From: Pseudomonas sp. AN-1
GTDB taxonomy: Bacteria > Pseudomonadota > Gammaproteobacteria > Pseudomonadales > Pseudomonadaceae
DNA: 64,000 nt
Assembly (NCBI RefSeq): GCF_034057115.1
Contig: NZ_CP139195.1
Location: 1,984,001-2,048,000 of the forward strand
Reading direction: 5' to 3'
A program made the translations under genes and the position numbers. The notes beneath the pieces were generated by a model. It made no database searches and was not told the DNA's origin. It saw only the letters and a list, made by a program, of their open reading frames with translations. Below are positions 30,234 to 39,800 of the stretch, piece after piece; positions within the stretch are counted from its first letter, which is position 1; each line of letters starts with the position of its first letter.

Positions 30234-30252
30234 GGGGTCGCGTGGCGACCCC
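30234..30252. terminator. Hairpin after the HtrA-like gene
   Basis: Perfect GGGGTCGC/GCGACCCC stem, 8 bases past the stop, followed by an A-rich stretch rather than a T-run on the plus strand. It is probably a transcript end or stabiliser. Confidence 0.5.
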
Positions 30253-30255
30253 GGA

Positions 30256-31576
30256 AAACAAAAGGTTCATCGCATTTTCCCGGGGAAGGCGGCCTTGATT
30301 TTCAGGAAGAAGTAATCGGCGTCCCTGAAGCCATAGGCCATGCGCTTGATCACCTTGATCCGGTTGTTCACCCCCTCCAGCAGGCTGGTGTGCATGTGGA
30401 ATCGTGCACTGGCGAGGATGCCCCGGGCATAGCGCTGGAGGTTGCGGGCAAAGCGTTGTAGCGGCGCCAAGCCGCTCTCCCGGACATGCCTCAGCCAGGT
30501 TCGCCAGCGCCGCCAGCCCTCCCGCACGCTGGGTGCGTACCAGACCTCCTTCAACGCATCCTTGAGCACATAGACCGTGGCCAGTGGCTGGTTGGCTGCC
30601 AACAACTCCTGCAGTCGAACGGCATGATCCTCCTTCAGGTTCTCCCGGTTGCGCAGCAGCAGCCAACGGCTCTGCTTGACCACTTGGCGAGCGGGCTTGT
30701 CATGGCGCAGGGCATTGGCCTGGTCTACCCGGATGCGGTCGATCACGTCACGTCCGTAGCGGGCGACCACATGGAACAAGTCGTACACAACCTCGGCCTG
30801 AGGGCAGTGCTGTTTCACTTCCAGGTCGAAGGCCGTATTCATGTCCATCGCCACAGCCTCGATCTGCTGGCAGCGCTCACCGAGTTGCTCGAAGAACGGG
30901 CGTATGGCCTTGCGGCTGTTACCCAGGCCAACCCACAGAACGCGGGTACGCTCGGCATCCATGATCACCGTCGCGTAACGATGGCCTTTGTGCAGGGCGA
31001 ACTCGTCCATCACCAGACGGCGCACATCGCCCGGCTCGAAGGTGCCGAATGCGGCCTGGAGACGCCGCTTGTCCAGCGTCTTGATGGTGTGCCAGTGCAG
31101 CCCGGTGAGCTGGCTGACATGGCTGATGGGCATGAACCGCAGCAGGGTTTCGACCCAGGAACACAGCCGGCGGGTCAGCCGCGAGGCCGGGGCCAACCAG
31201 GAAATGTGCTCGGTAACTCGCCCACACGTCAGGCAGTCCACTCGGCGTATGGGGAGTCGCAACTGGACGCGCTGATCGAACAGATCCCGGTCGCGAACGA
31301 GGCGAATGCGTCGGTCATGGATCAGGGGGCTGGGCTGCTGACAGCGACCACAGCGTGGAAGGTCGGCCGCTCGGGGTTCGAGGGTCAGCGTGAGGTTTTT
31401 TTCGACGGAATGGCTGCAGGCTACAACGTCGTAGCCTGGCCAGAAAGCAGCAAGATCAATAGGATGCACGGTGACAGCAGGGGGCAGGCGTTGGTGTGTT
31501 TGGCGACTGCCAATTTACCTGCTTCCCTGTCTGTCAATCCGCTCTTCCCCACGATCCCGCGAAGAACCAAACAAAA
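30256..31576. mobile_element. ISL3-family insertion sequence with 8-bp target duplication
   Basis: The element proper is 30264-31568 (1305 bp). Its ends are imperfect inverted repeats: GGTTC.TCGC at the tip and GGGGAAG about 18 bases in, 18 of 25 positions matching by eye. It is flanked on both sides by the 8-mer AAACAAAA (30256-30263 and 31569-31576), exactly the duplication length of ISL3 elements. One transposase gene fills it. The target is the U-tract region of the tRNA-operon terminator. Confidence 0.9.
30267..31469 (-). CDS. ISL3-family transposase
   Basis: A 400-residue transposase of normal ISL3 length, intact. The N-terminal zinc-finger cysteines (CGRCQQPSP, CLTCGRV) bind the ends. 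The DDE core includes VMDEFALHKGHRYATVIMD, VAMDMNTAFD and the C-terminal EGVNNRIKVIKRMAYGFRD. The start is a GTG at 31469. It faces the same way as the tRNA array next to it and is very close to both IS ends. Confidence 0.95.
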   Translation of the reverse strand: MHPIDLAAFWPGYDVVACSHSVEKNLTLTLEPRAADLPRCGRCQQPSPLIHDRRIRLVRDRDLFDQRVQLRLPIRRVDCLTCGRVTEHISWLAPASRLTRRLCSWVETLLRFMPISHVSQLTGLHWHTIKTLDKRRLQAAFGTFEPGDVRRLVMDEFALHKGHRYATVIMDAERTRVLWVGLGNSRKAIRPFFEQLGERCQQIEAVAMDMNTAFDLEVKQHCPQAEVVYDLFHVVARYGRDVIDRIRVDQANALRHDKPARQVVKQSRWLLLRNRENLKEDHAVRLQELLAANQPLATVYVLKDALKEVWYAPSVREGWRRWRTWLRHVRESGLAPLQRFARNLQRYARGILASARFHMHTSLLEGVNNRIKVIKRMAYGFRDADYFFLKIKAAFPGKMR

Positions 31577-31605
31577 AGGGTCGCACCAAAAATCGGTGCG
31601 ACCCT
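31571..31605 (-). terminator. Terminator of the tRNA-Glu/Ala operon (IS target site)
   Basis: AGGGTCGCACC/GGTGCGACCCT stem with a 7-base loop, followed on the minus strand by TTTTGTTT. The T-run overlaps the 8-bp duplication made by the insertion sequence, so the terminator remains whole. Confidence 0.85.
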
Positions 31606-31627
31606 CTTGATCCCAGAGCGGGAAAAT

Positions 31628-31703
31628 TGGCGTCCCCTAGGGGACTCGAACCCCTGTTACCGCCGTGAAAGGGCGGTGTCCTAGGCCACTAGACGAAGGG
31701 GAC
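31628..31703 (-). tRNA. tRNA-Glu (TTC), copy 3 in transcript order
   Basis: 76 nt with encoded CCA. The anticodon stem CCGCC/GGCGG encloses CTTTCAC, giving anticodon TTC. It is the last gene of the six-tRNA leftward array, 22 bases before the terminator hairpin. Confidence 0.97.
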
Positions 31704-31742
31704 GTAAACCTTCGTACGATCCGCTGGCGGACCGCTGGAAAT

Positions 31743-31818
<76 letters not shown>

Positions 31819-31862
31819 GATACTGCATCGAGCTGCACCACCTTGGCGGTGCGCTGGAATAG

Positions 31863-31938
31863 TGGCGTCCCCTAGGGGACTCGAACCCCTGTTACCGCCG
31901 TGAAAGGGCGGTGTCCTAGGCCACTAGACGAAGGGGAC
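31863..31938 (-). tRNA. tRNA-Glu (TTC), copy 2
   Basis: Identical by eye to the tRNA-Glu at 31628 and 32109, anticodon TTC, CCA encoded. Confidence 0.97.
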
Positions 31939-31988
31939 GCAATCCTTCGTGCAACCCGCCGCTACCGCCTGGCGTGTTGCTGGAAATT

Positions 31989-32064
<76 letters not shown>

Positions 32065-32108
32065 GATACTGCATCGAGCTGCACCGCCTTGGCGGTGCGC
32101 TGGAATAG

Positions 32109-32184
32109 TGGCGTCCCCTAGGGGACTCGAACCCCTGTTACCGCCGTGAAAGGGCGGTGTCCTAGGCCACTAGACGAAGGGGAC
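32109..32184 (-). tRNA. tRNA-Glu (TTC), copy 1
   Basis: 76 nt, anticodon TTC, CCA encoded. First tRNA-Glu of the transcript. Confidence 0.97.
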
Positions 32185-32234
32185 GCAATCCTTCGTGCAA
32201 CCCGCCGCTACCGCCTGGCGTGTTGCTGGAAATT

Positions 32235-32310
<76 letters not shown>

Positions 32311-32361
32311 ACTTTCGTGGTCGCTTCGCTTTCGAGACCAGCTCGTCGTGAAGCGGGGCGA

Positions 32362-32390
32362 ATGTTAAAGGCCCTTTGAGAACTCGTCAA
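32362..32390 (-). promoter_or_regulatory. Sigma-70 promoter of the tRNA-Glu/Ala array
   Basis: Minus strand TTGACG, 17-base spacer, TAACAT, about 50 bases before the first tRNA-Ala. Strong agreement with the vegetative consensus. Confidence 0.8.
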
Positions 32391-32508
32391 CACCTGCCCC
32401 GTTTTTTTTCGGTTTTTTTTCGCTGGCAGAACAAACACTTATGCGCAGGGCGGCGGATCGGGCCCGCCGCCCCCTGCCGGTCAGGTGCGGCCAGCCAGGT
32501 ACGGCCGG

Positions 32509-33990
32509 TCAGGCGATCGCCGCCAGCAGCTTCTCCCACTCCTTGGTTTCCTTCTTCGACACGCCGCCGAGCAGCTCGACCGCCTGGCGCAGGCGGAAAC
32601 GCGACAGGTCGGGACCGAGGATCTCCATGGCGTCGAGCACCGACACCGAGCTGGCCTGGCCGGTGATCGCCGGGAAGATCAGCGGCATCACGTCGCGCAG
32701 CTTGAAGCCGAGGTGCTCGGCGACCTTCTGGATGATCGCGGTGATGTTGTCCTTGTTCCACTGGCGCAGCGCTTCCAGCTTCCACAGGATCAGCTGCAGC
32801 ACCTGGCGCACCTGCTCGGGCGACAGTTTCTTGTGCTCGAACAGCTTCGGATCGGGATTGACCCCGCCCATGAAGAAGAAGCCGGCCAGCGGCGCCAGCT
32901 GGCTGAAGGTCTCCACCCGGCTCTGCGCGTGCGGGGCGATCCGCATCAGGTACTCGGGGTTGAGCGCCCACTTCTGCACCTCGGCAGCGAACTGCTCGAC
33001 CGACAGCTCGCGCAGCCACTGGCCGTTCAGCCAGGACAGCTTCTCGATGTCGAAGATCGGCCCGCCGAGGGACACGCGGCTGACGTCGAAGTGCTCGATC
33101 ATCTCGGCCAGAGAGAACTTCTCGCGCTCGTCCGGCATCGACCAGCCCATGCGGCCCAGGTAGTTGAGCATCGCCTCGGGCAGGAAGCCCATGCGCTGGT
33201 AGAAGGTGATCGAGGTCGGGTTCTTGCGCTTGGACAGCTTGGACTTGTCCGGGTTGCGCAGCAGCGGCATGTACACCAGCTTGGGCTGCTCCCAGCCGAA
33301 GTACTCGTACAGCTTGATCAGCTTGGGCGCCGACGGCAGCCACTCCTCGCCGCGCAGCACGTGGGTGATGCCCATCAGGTAGTCGTCGACCACGTTGGCG
33401 AGGAAGTAGGTGGGCAGACCGTCGGTCTTCATCAGCACCTGCATGTCCATGCGATCCCAGGGGATCTCCACGTCGCCACGCAGCAGGTCCGGCACCACGC
33501 AGACGCCCTCGGTCGGCACCTTCATGCGGATCACGTTGGGCTCGCCGGCGGCCAGGCGCTGCTGCACTTCCTCCTTGGAGAGGTGCATGCAGTGGCCGTC
33601 GTAGCGCGGGGTTTCCTTGTTGGCCATCTGCTCGGCGCGCACGGCGTCGAGGCGCTCGGCGGTGCAGAAGCAGTGGAAGGCGTGGCCCTTGTCGACCAGC
33701 TCGTCGGCGTACTGCTTGTAGATGTGGCCACGCTCGCTCTGCCGGTACGGGCCGTGCGGGCCGCCGACGTCCGGGCCCTCGTCCCACTCGATGCCCAGCC
33801 AGCGCAGGGCGTCGAAGATCTGCTGCTCCGACTCGCGGCTGGAACGCAGCTGGTCGGTGTCCTCGATGCGCAGGATGAACTGGCCGCCGTGCTGACGGGC
33901 GAAGCACAGGTTGAACAGGGCGATGTAGGCGGTGCCAACGTGCGGATCGCCGGTGGGCGACGGCGCGATGCGGGTACGGACGGTGGTCAT
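32509..33990 (-). CDS. gltX: Glutamyl-tRNA synthetase
   Basis: A 493-residue class I synthetase. The HIGH-type motif is in [16 protein letters not shown] at the N-terminus, and the KMSKS-type lysines are in [10 protein letters not shown] (about residue 245). It charges tRNA-Glu, three copies of which lie just downstream in the same direction, a pairing conserved in pseudomonads. The ATG at 33990 gives the standard [12 protein letters not shown] start; the longer open frame is spurious. Confidence 0.97.
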   Translation of the reverse strand: MTTVRTRIAPSPTGDPHVGTAYIALFNLCFARQHGGQFILRIEDTDQLRSSRESEQQIFDALRWLGIEWDEGPDVGGPHGPYRQSERGHIYKQYADELVDKGHAFHCFCTAERLDAVRAEQMANKETPRYDGHCMHLSKEEVQQRLAAGEPNVIRMKVPTEGVCVVPDLLRGDVEIPWDRMDMQVLMKTDGLPTYFLANVVDDYLMGITHVLRGEEWLPSAPKLIKLYEYFGWEQPKLVYMPLLRNPDKSKLSKRKNPTSITFYQRMGFLPEAMLNYLGRMGWSMPDEREKFSLAEMIEHFDVSRVSLGGPIFDIEKLSWLNGQWLRELSVEQFAAEVQKWALNPEYLMRIAPHAQSRVETFSQLAPLAGFFFMGGVNPDPKLFEHKKLSPEQVRQVLQLILWKLEALRQWNKDNITAIIQKVAEHLGFKLRDVMPLIFPAITGQASSVSVLDAMEILGPDLSRFRLRQAVELLGGVSKKETKEWEKLLAAIA

Positions 33991-34114
33991 GGGACTCTCG
34001 AATGAGCGGTTGAGCAAAGGCGAAATGGTAGCAGCCACGGCGCCCGCCGCTCCAGCCATCCCCCGGAAACGGCGAAGCCCGGCAATGCCGGGCTCCGCAC
34101 GCAGGACAACGGCC

Positions 34115-35191
34115 TCAGAACGGCTTGATCGCCACCTTGAGCACGCCGTCGCGCTGGTTCGCGAACAGGTCGTAGGCGTCGACGATCTGCTCCAGCTTGT
34201 ACTCGTGGGTGACCAGCGCGCCGAGGTCGACACGACCGGAAGCCACCACGTTGAGCAGGCGGCGCATGCGCTCCTTGCCGCCCGGGCACAGTGAGGTGAC
34301 GATCTTGTTGTCGCCGAGGCCGGCGTGGAAGGCGCCCAGCGGGATGGTCAGGTCGCTGGAGTAGACGCCGAGGCTGGACAGGGTGCCGCCCGGCTTGAGC
34401 ACGCGCAGGGCGTTCTCGAAGGTCGACTGCAGGCCGAGCGCCTCGATGGCCGCGTCGACGCCGCGACCGCCGGTCAACTTGAGGATCTCGTCGACCACGT
34501 CCACCTCGCGGAAGTTGAGGGTGACGTCGGCCCCCAGGCGCCTGGCGATCTCCAGGCGCTCGTTCACCCCGTCGACGGCGATGATCATGCTCGCCCCGCG
34601 CAGCTTGGCGCCGGCGGTGGCGCACAGGCCGATCGGCCCCTGGGCGAACACCGCGACCACGTCGCCGATCTTGATGTTGGCCGCCTCGGCGCCGGCGAAG
34701 CCGGTGGACATGATGTCCGGACACATCAGCACCTGCTCGTCGGTGAGGCCATCCGGCACCGGCGCCAGGTTGGCCTGGGCGTCCGGCACCAGCACGTACT
34801 CGGCCTGGGTGCCGTCGATGGTGTTGCCGAAGCGCCAGCCGCCCATCGGCTTGTAGCCGTGGCAGGAGCAGCCGCCGTCCTGGGACGGGTAGCCGTCCTG
34901 GCAGGCGTAGGAGGTGAAGCTCGGGCAGATCGCCCCGGCGATCACCCGCTGGCCCTCCTGATAACCCTGCACGTTGCTGCCGAGCTTCTCGATGATGCCC
35001 ACCGGCTCGTGGCCGATGGTCAGCCCCTTCTCTACCGGATACTCGCCCTTGAGGATGTGCACGTCGGTGCCGCAGATGGTGGTGGTGGTGATGCGCACCA
35101 GCGCATCGTTGGGGCCCACCGGCGGGATCGGCTTGTCGACCAGCTCGATGCGTCCGGGCTCGACGAAGACGGCGGCTTTCATCATGGTCAT
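34115..35191 (-). CDS. Zinc-dependent alcohol dehydrogenase (MDR family)
   Basis: A 358-residue medium-chain dehydrogenase. Catalytic zinc ligands are Cys in [17 protein letters not shown], then the GHEPVG motif, which has His and Glu. Unusually, the structural-zinc region carries only CPSF...CQDG...CSCHG. The NAD site is in [14 protein letters not shown]. It resembles secondary-alcohol/isopropanol dehydrogenases; the true substrate is unknown. The AGGAG site 7 bases before the ATG at 35191 decides the start. It is a single gene, about 120 bases before gltX. Confidence 0.88.
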   Translation of the reverse strand: MTMMKAAVFVEPGRIELVDKPIPPVGPNDALVRITTTTICGTDVHILKGEYPVEKGLTIGHEPVGIIEKLGSNVQGYQEGQRVIAGAICPSFTSYACQDGYPSQDGGCSCHGYKPMGGWRFGNTIDGTQAEYVLVPDAQANLAPVPDGLTDEQVLMCPDIMSTGFAGAEAANIKIGDVVAVFAQGPIGLCATAGAKLRGASMIIAVDGVNERLEIARRLGADVTLNFREVDVVDEILKLTGGRGVDAAIEALGLQSTFENALRVLKPGGTLSSLGVYSSDLTIPLGAFHAGLGDNKIVTSLCPGGKERMRRLLNVVASGRVDLGALVTHEYKLEQIVDAYDLFANQRDGVLKVAIKPF

Positions 35192-35292
35192 CGCAACACT
35201 CCTTGCTGAGAATGGCGCCGGTCAGCCCGGCCAACAGCCTTTGACTCTAGTCGAAGCCGGATGACAAGAGCATGCCCGGGGTCATGGCCGGC

Positions 35293-36489
35293 TCAGATCA
35301 GCCCCGCCAGCGGGATGAAGGTCACCGCCTCGCCTTCGGCCAGGGTGGTGCCCTCGCGCACCTCCACCAGACCGTCGGCCCAGGCGGCGCTGCGCAGCAC
35401 CCCGGAACTCTGGTTGGGGTAGAGCAGCGCCCTGCCCTGCTCCAGCCGCGCGCGCAGGAACTCGCGGCGCCCGCCCGCCTTCGGCCAGGCGAAGCCGGCC
35501 GGCACGGCGAAGCGCAACGGCTCCAGACGCGCCACGCCGAGGCGGCGCAGCAGGTAGGGGCGCACCAGCAGGGCGAAGGTCACCAGGGTCGCCGCCGGGT
35601 TGCCGGGCAGGCCGATCAGCGGCGTGCCGCGGTAGCGGCCGCAGGTCAGCGGCTTGCCGGGCTTGAGCGCCAGCTTCCACAGGGTCAGCTCGCCCTCCTC
35701 GCGCAGCACCCGGCCGAGACAATCCGCCTCGCCCACCGACACGCCGCCGGTGGAGAGGATCAGGTCGGTGTCGCCCAGCGCGGCCAGTTGCACGCGGGTG
35801 CGTGCGAGGTCGTCGGGCAGGATGCCGGCGTCCTGCACCTCGCAGCCGAGGCGTTCGAGGGCGGCGGCGAGGAAGGCGCGGTTGCTGTTGTAGATCTGCC
35901 CGGCGCCCAGCGGCCGCCCCGGCTCGATGAGTTCGTCGCCGGTGGACAGCAGCGCCACCCGCGGCCGGCGGCGCACCGCCACCTGGGCGGCGCCAATGGA
36001 AGCGATCAGTCCCAGCTCCACCGGTCCCAAAAGAGTGCCGGCTTCCAGCAGCGTCTCGCCGGCGCACACCTCCTGGCCCTGCGGGCGCACGTTGCGCCCT
36101 TCGCGCAGCGGCTCGAGGAAGCGCACCCGGCCGTCGGCCAGCACCTCGACGTTCTCCTGCATCTCCACGGTGTCGGCGCCTTGCGGCAGCGGCGCGCCGG
36201 TGAAGATCCGCGCGCAGCTGCCGGGTGCCAGCGGACCCGGCGCCTGACCGGCGAACACCTGCTGGCTCACCGCCAGCGGTTGGCCGGTCCAGTCGGCCAG
36301 GCGCAGGGCGTAGCCGTCCATGGCGCTGTTCGGCCAGGGCGGCAGGTCGATAGCGCTGACCAGAGCTTCGGCCAGCACCCGACCGGCCGCCGCGGCGGCC
36401 ACGACCACCTCGCTGTCGACGAGCGGCTCGGCCGCGGCCTGGGCCAGCAGGCGCTCCAGCGCCTGCTCCAGCGGCAGCAGCGCGCTCAT
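35293..36489 (-). CDS. moeA: Molybdopterin molybdenumtransferase
   Basis: A 398-residue MoeA that inserts molybdate into adenylylated molybdopterin. The N-terminal [13 protein letters not shown] and [19 protein letters not shown] motifs are diagnostic, as are the later [10 protein letters not shown] and [12 protein letters not shown]. The ATG overlaps the moaB stop in ATGA. Mo cofactor made here is distinct from FeMo-co, but the locus lies only about 1.2 kb from the nif cluster, in a cell with high Mo demand. Confidence 0.96.
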   Translation of the reverse strand: MSALLPLEQALERLLAQAAAEPLVDSEVVVAAAAAGRVLAEALVSAIDLPPWPNSAMDGYALRLADWTGQPLAVSQQVFAGQAPGPLAPGSCARIFTGAPLPQGADTVEMQENVEVLADGRVRFLEPLREGRNVRPQGQEVCAGETLLEAGTLLGPVELGLIASIGAAQVAVRRRPRVALLSTGDELIEPGRPLGAGQIYNSNRAFLAAALERLGCEVQDAGILPDDLARTRVQLAALGDTDLILSTGGVSVGEADCLGRVLREEGELTLWKLALKPGKPLTCGRYRGTPLIGLPGNPAATLVTFALLVRPYLLRRLGVARLEPLRFAVPAGFAWPKAGGRREFLRARLEQGRALLYPNQSSGVLRSAAWADGLVEVREGTTLAEGEAVTFIPLAGLI

Positions 36490-37025
36490 CCGCGGGTCTC
36501 GCAGGCCGGCGCCTGCTTGAGGTGGGCGACGAAGTTGCACGGGCGGTGGCGGGCGTCCAGCTGGCTGGCGAGGATGCCGTCCCAGGCGGTGCGGCAGGCG
36601 TTGGTCGAACCCGGCAGGCAGCACACCAAGGTGCCGTTGGCGAGGCCGGCCAGCGCGCGCGACTGGATGGTCGAGGTGCCGATGTCGTCGAAGGATATCT
36701 GCCGGAACAGCTCGCCGAAGCCGTCCACCTGCTTGTCGAGCAGGCAGGCCACCGCTTCCGGGGTACTGTCGCGGCCGGTGAAGCCGGTGCCGCCGGTGAT
36801 CAGCACCACCTGAACTTCGTCCTCGGCGATCCACTGCGCCACCTGGGCGCGGATGCGGTAGAGGTCGTCCCTGAGCAGCACGCGAGCCGCCAGGTGGTGC
36901 CCCGCCGCCTGCAGGCGCTCGACCAGCAGGCCGCCGGAGGTGTCGGTGTCCAGGCTGCGGGTGTCGCTGACGGTGAGGACGGCGACGTTGAGGGGGACGA
37001 AAACGCTATCGGCGTGCTGGCTCAT
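36486..37025 (-). CDS. moaB: Molybdenum cofactor biosynthesis protein B
   Basis: A 179-residue MogA/MoaB-fold protein that adenylylates molybdopterin before metal insertion. Motifs [34 protein letters not shown] and [14 protein letters not shown] are typical. It is the first gene of the moaB-moeA pair, with translational overlap. It is divergent from the tRNA-Pro genes. Confidence 0.95.
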   Translation of the reverse strand: MSQHADSVFVPLNVAVLTVSDTRSLDTDTSGGLLVERLQAAGHHLAARVLLRDDLYRIRAQVAQWIAEDEVQVVLITGGTGFTGRDSTPEAVACLLDKQVDGFGELFRQISFDDIGTSTIQSRALAGLANGTLVCCLPGSTNACRTAWDGILASQLDARHRPCNFVAHLKQAPACETRG

Positions 37026-37156
37026 GGAAGGCTCCGCGCAGGGGGTCGGGATGAAAAACGGCTGACCGGCTTTATAGCACCAACCGGGCCAGGTGCACGC
37101 GGTTGCGCGCCGCCCCCTCCCGCCAGCGCAATTCTCATTTTTTTCAAGCTAACCCC

Positions 37157-37184
37157 TTGTGCTCTCACGGTTTTTCTGTAGAAT
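37157..37184 (+). promoter_or_regulatory. Promoter of first tRNA-Pro gene
   Basis: TTGTGC, 16-base spacer, TAGAAT, 14 bases before the mature tRNA start. The same promoter pattern recurs before the second copy. Confidence 0.65.
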
Positions 37185-37198
37185 GCGCCCCACCAAAA

Positions 37199-37275
37199 CG
37201 GAGCGTAGCGCAGCTTGGTAGCGCGTCTCGTTCGGGACGAGAAGGTCGCTGGTTCGAATCCAGTCGCTCCGACCA
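37199..37275 (+). tRNA. tRNA-Pro (CGG), copy 1
   Basis: 77 nt with encoded CCA. Acceptor stem CGGAGCG/CGCTCCG; anticodon stem TCTCG/CGAGA around TTCGGGA, so the anticodon is CGG, reading CCG. The copy at 37398 is identical. Confidence 0.96.
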
Positions 37276-37315
37276 AATTCCCGAAGCAGCGAAGCGATTC
37301 GCTGAATCGAACAGG

Positions 37316-37338
37316 AAGCCCGCCCCTCGCGGGCTTTT
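37316..37338 (+). terminator. Terminator after first tRNA-Pro
   Basis: AAGCCCGC/GCGGGCTT hairpin followed by TTAT, 40 bases past the CCA. Confidence 0.8.
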
Positions 37339-37355
37339 ATGTTTCTGCTAACCCC

Positions 37356-37383
37356 TTGTGCTGGCTGAATTTTTCGGTACAAT
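37356..37383 (+). promoter_or_regulatory. Promoter of second tRNA-Pro gene
   Basis: TTGTGC, 16-base spacer, TACAAT, 14 bases before the tRNA. The AACCCCTTGTGCT block is repeated from the first copy, so each gene has its own promoter. Confidence 0.7.
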
Positions 37384-37397
37384 GCGGGCCACCAAAA

Positions 37398-37474
37398 CGG
37401 AGCGTAGCGCAGCTTGGTAGCGCGTCTCGTTCGGGACGAGAAGGTCGCTGGTTCGAATCCAGTCGCTCCGACCA
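37398..37474 (+). tRNA. tRNA-Pro (CGG), copy 2
   Basis: Identical to copy 1, anticodon CGG, CCA encoded. With its promoter and the ACCAAAA leader it forms a second, independent transcription unit. Confidence 0.96.
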
Positions 37475-37501
37475 AATTCCCGATCAGCATGACTGATCAA
37501 C

Positions 37502-37535
37502 ACAAGGCCCGTCCAGTGCGGGCCTTGTCGTTTCT
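37502..37535 (+). terminator. Terminator after second tRNA-Pro
   Basis: ACAAGGCCCG/CGGGCCTTGT hairpin, 7-base loop, followed by CGTTTCT. Confidence 0.8.
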
Positions 37536-37704
37536 GCGTCATTCAAATTATCCCCTCCTCCCTGCCACTGGCGCAGCACGTGCTCCAGACACGGGCACCG
37601 GCCTGCCCCGTTGCGGGGCAGGATGACGGCAAGGGGGATGCGGGGGAGCGGCGGCGGACGCCGCCGGGGAGATCCGTCCGGCCACGGCCGGACGGCGGGC
37701 GGGA

Positions 37705-38250
<546 letters not shown>

Positions 38251-38328
38251 TCACCTCATTGCTGCGTACGTGGGATCCGTCGTGCGGGCTGCCGGCCTCG
38301 GCGCGGGCCAGGCTGGCCCTTGAGCGAT

Positions 38329-38344
38329 TGCAGGAAGCAGGCCA
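38329..38344 (-). promoter_or_regulatory. Sigma-54 (-24/-12) promoter of nifF
   Basis: Minus strand TGGCCTGCTTCCTGCA has GG and GC with exactly 10 bases between, close to TGGCAC-N5-TTGCA. It lies about 80 bases upstream of nifF and about 70-130 bases downstream of two NifA-type sites. Confidence 0.7.
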
Positions 38345-38414
38345 GCCCCGCGCCTTGGTGGAAAACCGCTAATTCATTGATCTGAAAGAACTTTCAATCT
38401 GCACCCGGGACGCT

Positions 38415-38430
38415 TGTCGCAAAGCCGACA
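38415..38430. promoter_or_regulatory. NifA upstream activator site, nifF proximal
   Basis: TGTCGCAAAGCCGACA matches TGT-N10-ACA exactly, about 70 bases upstream of the nifF -24 element. Confidence 0.75.
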
Positions 38431-38457
38431 GGCGGCCGACGCACAGCCGGGCAACCC

Positions 38458-38473
38458 TGTCGGCTTTGCCACA
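38458..38473. promoter_or_regulatory. NifA upstream activator site, nifF distal
   Basis: TGTCGGCTTTGCCACA matches TGT-N10-ACA; it ends one base before the clpX2 stop codon. Confidence 0.75.
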
Positions 38474-38474
38474 G

Positions 38475-39800
38475 TCACCGGTCCACGGTCGCCCGCGCCG
38501 GCTCGGCGAGCGCCTTCGCCTCGCCGTCGCTCGGGGCCGACGTCTCGCCCTCCGCAGCCAGGGTCTGGCGCACGGCGAGGCGCTCGCCCTCCCCGTCCGC
38601 CACCAGGTCGAGAGTGCAGGCGCGCAGGCGCGGCAGCGACGGCATGTCGAACATGGTCTGCTGCAGGGCCGCCTCGAGCACCGCGCGCAGGCCGCGCGCG
38701 CCGGTCCTGCGGATCAGCGCCTGGTCGGCGATGTGGCTGAGCGCCGCGTCGCTGATCTCCAGCTTCACCCCCTGGTAGGCGAACAGCTGCCGGTACTGCT
38801 TGACCAGCGCGTTGCGCGGCTCGCTGAGGATGCGCAGCAGGGTGGCGTGATCGAGCTCCTGGAGGAAGGTGATGATCGGGAAGCGGCCGATGAACTCGGG
38901 GATCAGGCCGAACTCGTGCAGGTCGTCCGGCAGCAGCGCGGCGAGCAGCTGGTTGATGCTGGCCTTTTCCTGGCGCGGCGGCTGGGCGTGGAAGCCGATG
39001 CCGCCGCTCCTGGGCTGCAGACGGCCGCGCACCAGCTCCTCGAGCCCCGGGAAGGCGCCGCCGGCGATGAACAGGATGTTGCGGGTGTCGACCACCTGCT
39101 CCTCGCTGTGCTCGCTGCGCCGTCCCGACTTGGCGATGCGCACCTCGGTGCCCTCGACCATCTTCAGCAGCGCCTGCTGCACGCCCTCGCCGGAGATGTC
39201 GCGCACCGCGGTGCCGCCGCCGCTGCGCCTGGCCAGCTTGTCCACCTCGTCGATGTAGACGATGCCCCACTGCGCCTGCTGCACGTCGCCGCCGGCCGCC
39301 TCGAGCAGGCGGGCGATGATGCTGTCGACATCGTCGCCGACGTAGCCGGCCTGGGTCAGGGTGGTGGCGTCGGCCGAGGCGAAGGGCACGCCGAGGATGC
39401 GCGCCAGGGTACGCACCAGCAGGGTCTTGCCGGTGCCCGAGGGGCCGGCCATGAGGATGTTGGACTTCTCCAGCTCGACCTGCTCGCCGAGCTGGCAGAA
39501 CGGCTCGCGGTCGCAGTTGAGCAGGCGCAGGTAGTGGTTGTAGACCGCCACCGCCAGGGTTTCCTTGGCCGCCTCCTGGCCGATCACCGACTCGTCGAGA
39601 TGGCGCTTGTACTCGGCCGGGGTGCGCAGCTGCGGGGCCAGCTGCTGCAGCTTGCGGCGCTGCCCCCAGCTGCTCACCACCTGGTGGGCGAGATTGACGC
39701 AGGCCTCGCAGATGCAGCCCTCGTTGCCGGCGATCAGGGGCAGCGTCGGGCTCTTGGCCGCGCCGCAGAAGGAGCAGCAGGGGTTCTCGGTATCAGCCAT
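38475..39800 (-). CDS. clpX2: Nif-cluster ClpX-type AAA+ unfoldase (ClpX2)
   Basis: 441 residues. The N-terminal zinc-binding domain has cysteines at 9, 12, 31 and 34. The AAA+ core has Walker A GPSGTGKT, pore loop GYVG, Walker B IVYIDEVDK and sensor motifs, plus an IGF loop (GGIGF) for docking ClpP. A second clpX in the nif cluster, after nifM, is a known Azotobacter feature and was linked to turnover of FeMo-co assembly proteins such as NifB and NifEN. The start overlaps nifM by 8 bases. Confidence 0.93.
   Translation of the reverse strand: MADTENPCCSFCGAAKSPTLPLIAGNEGCICEACVNLAHQVVSSWGQRRKLQQLAPQLRTPAEYKRHLDESVIGQEAAKETLAVAVYNHYLRLLNCDREPFCQLGEQVELEKSNILMAGPSGTGKTLLVRTLARILGVPFASADATTLTQAGYVGDDVDSIIARLLEAAGGDVQQAQWGIVYIDEVDKLARRSGGGTAVRDISGEGVQQALLKMVEGTEVRIAKSGRRSEHSEEQVVDTRNILFIAGGAFPGLEELVRGRLQPRSGGIGFHAQPPRQEKASINQLLAALLPDDLHEFGLIPEFIGRFPIITFLQELDHATLLRILSEPRNALVKQYRQLFAYQGVKLEISDAALSHIADQALIRRTGARGLRAVLEAALQQTMFDMPSLPRLRACTLDLVADGEGERLAVRQTLAAEGETSAPSDGEAKALAEPARATVDR

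Noticed and set aside
37022-37542. ORFs reading [22 protein letters not shown]
   Set aside because: Antisense translation of the tRNA-Pro genes, another common artefact.
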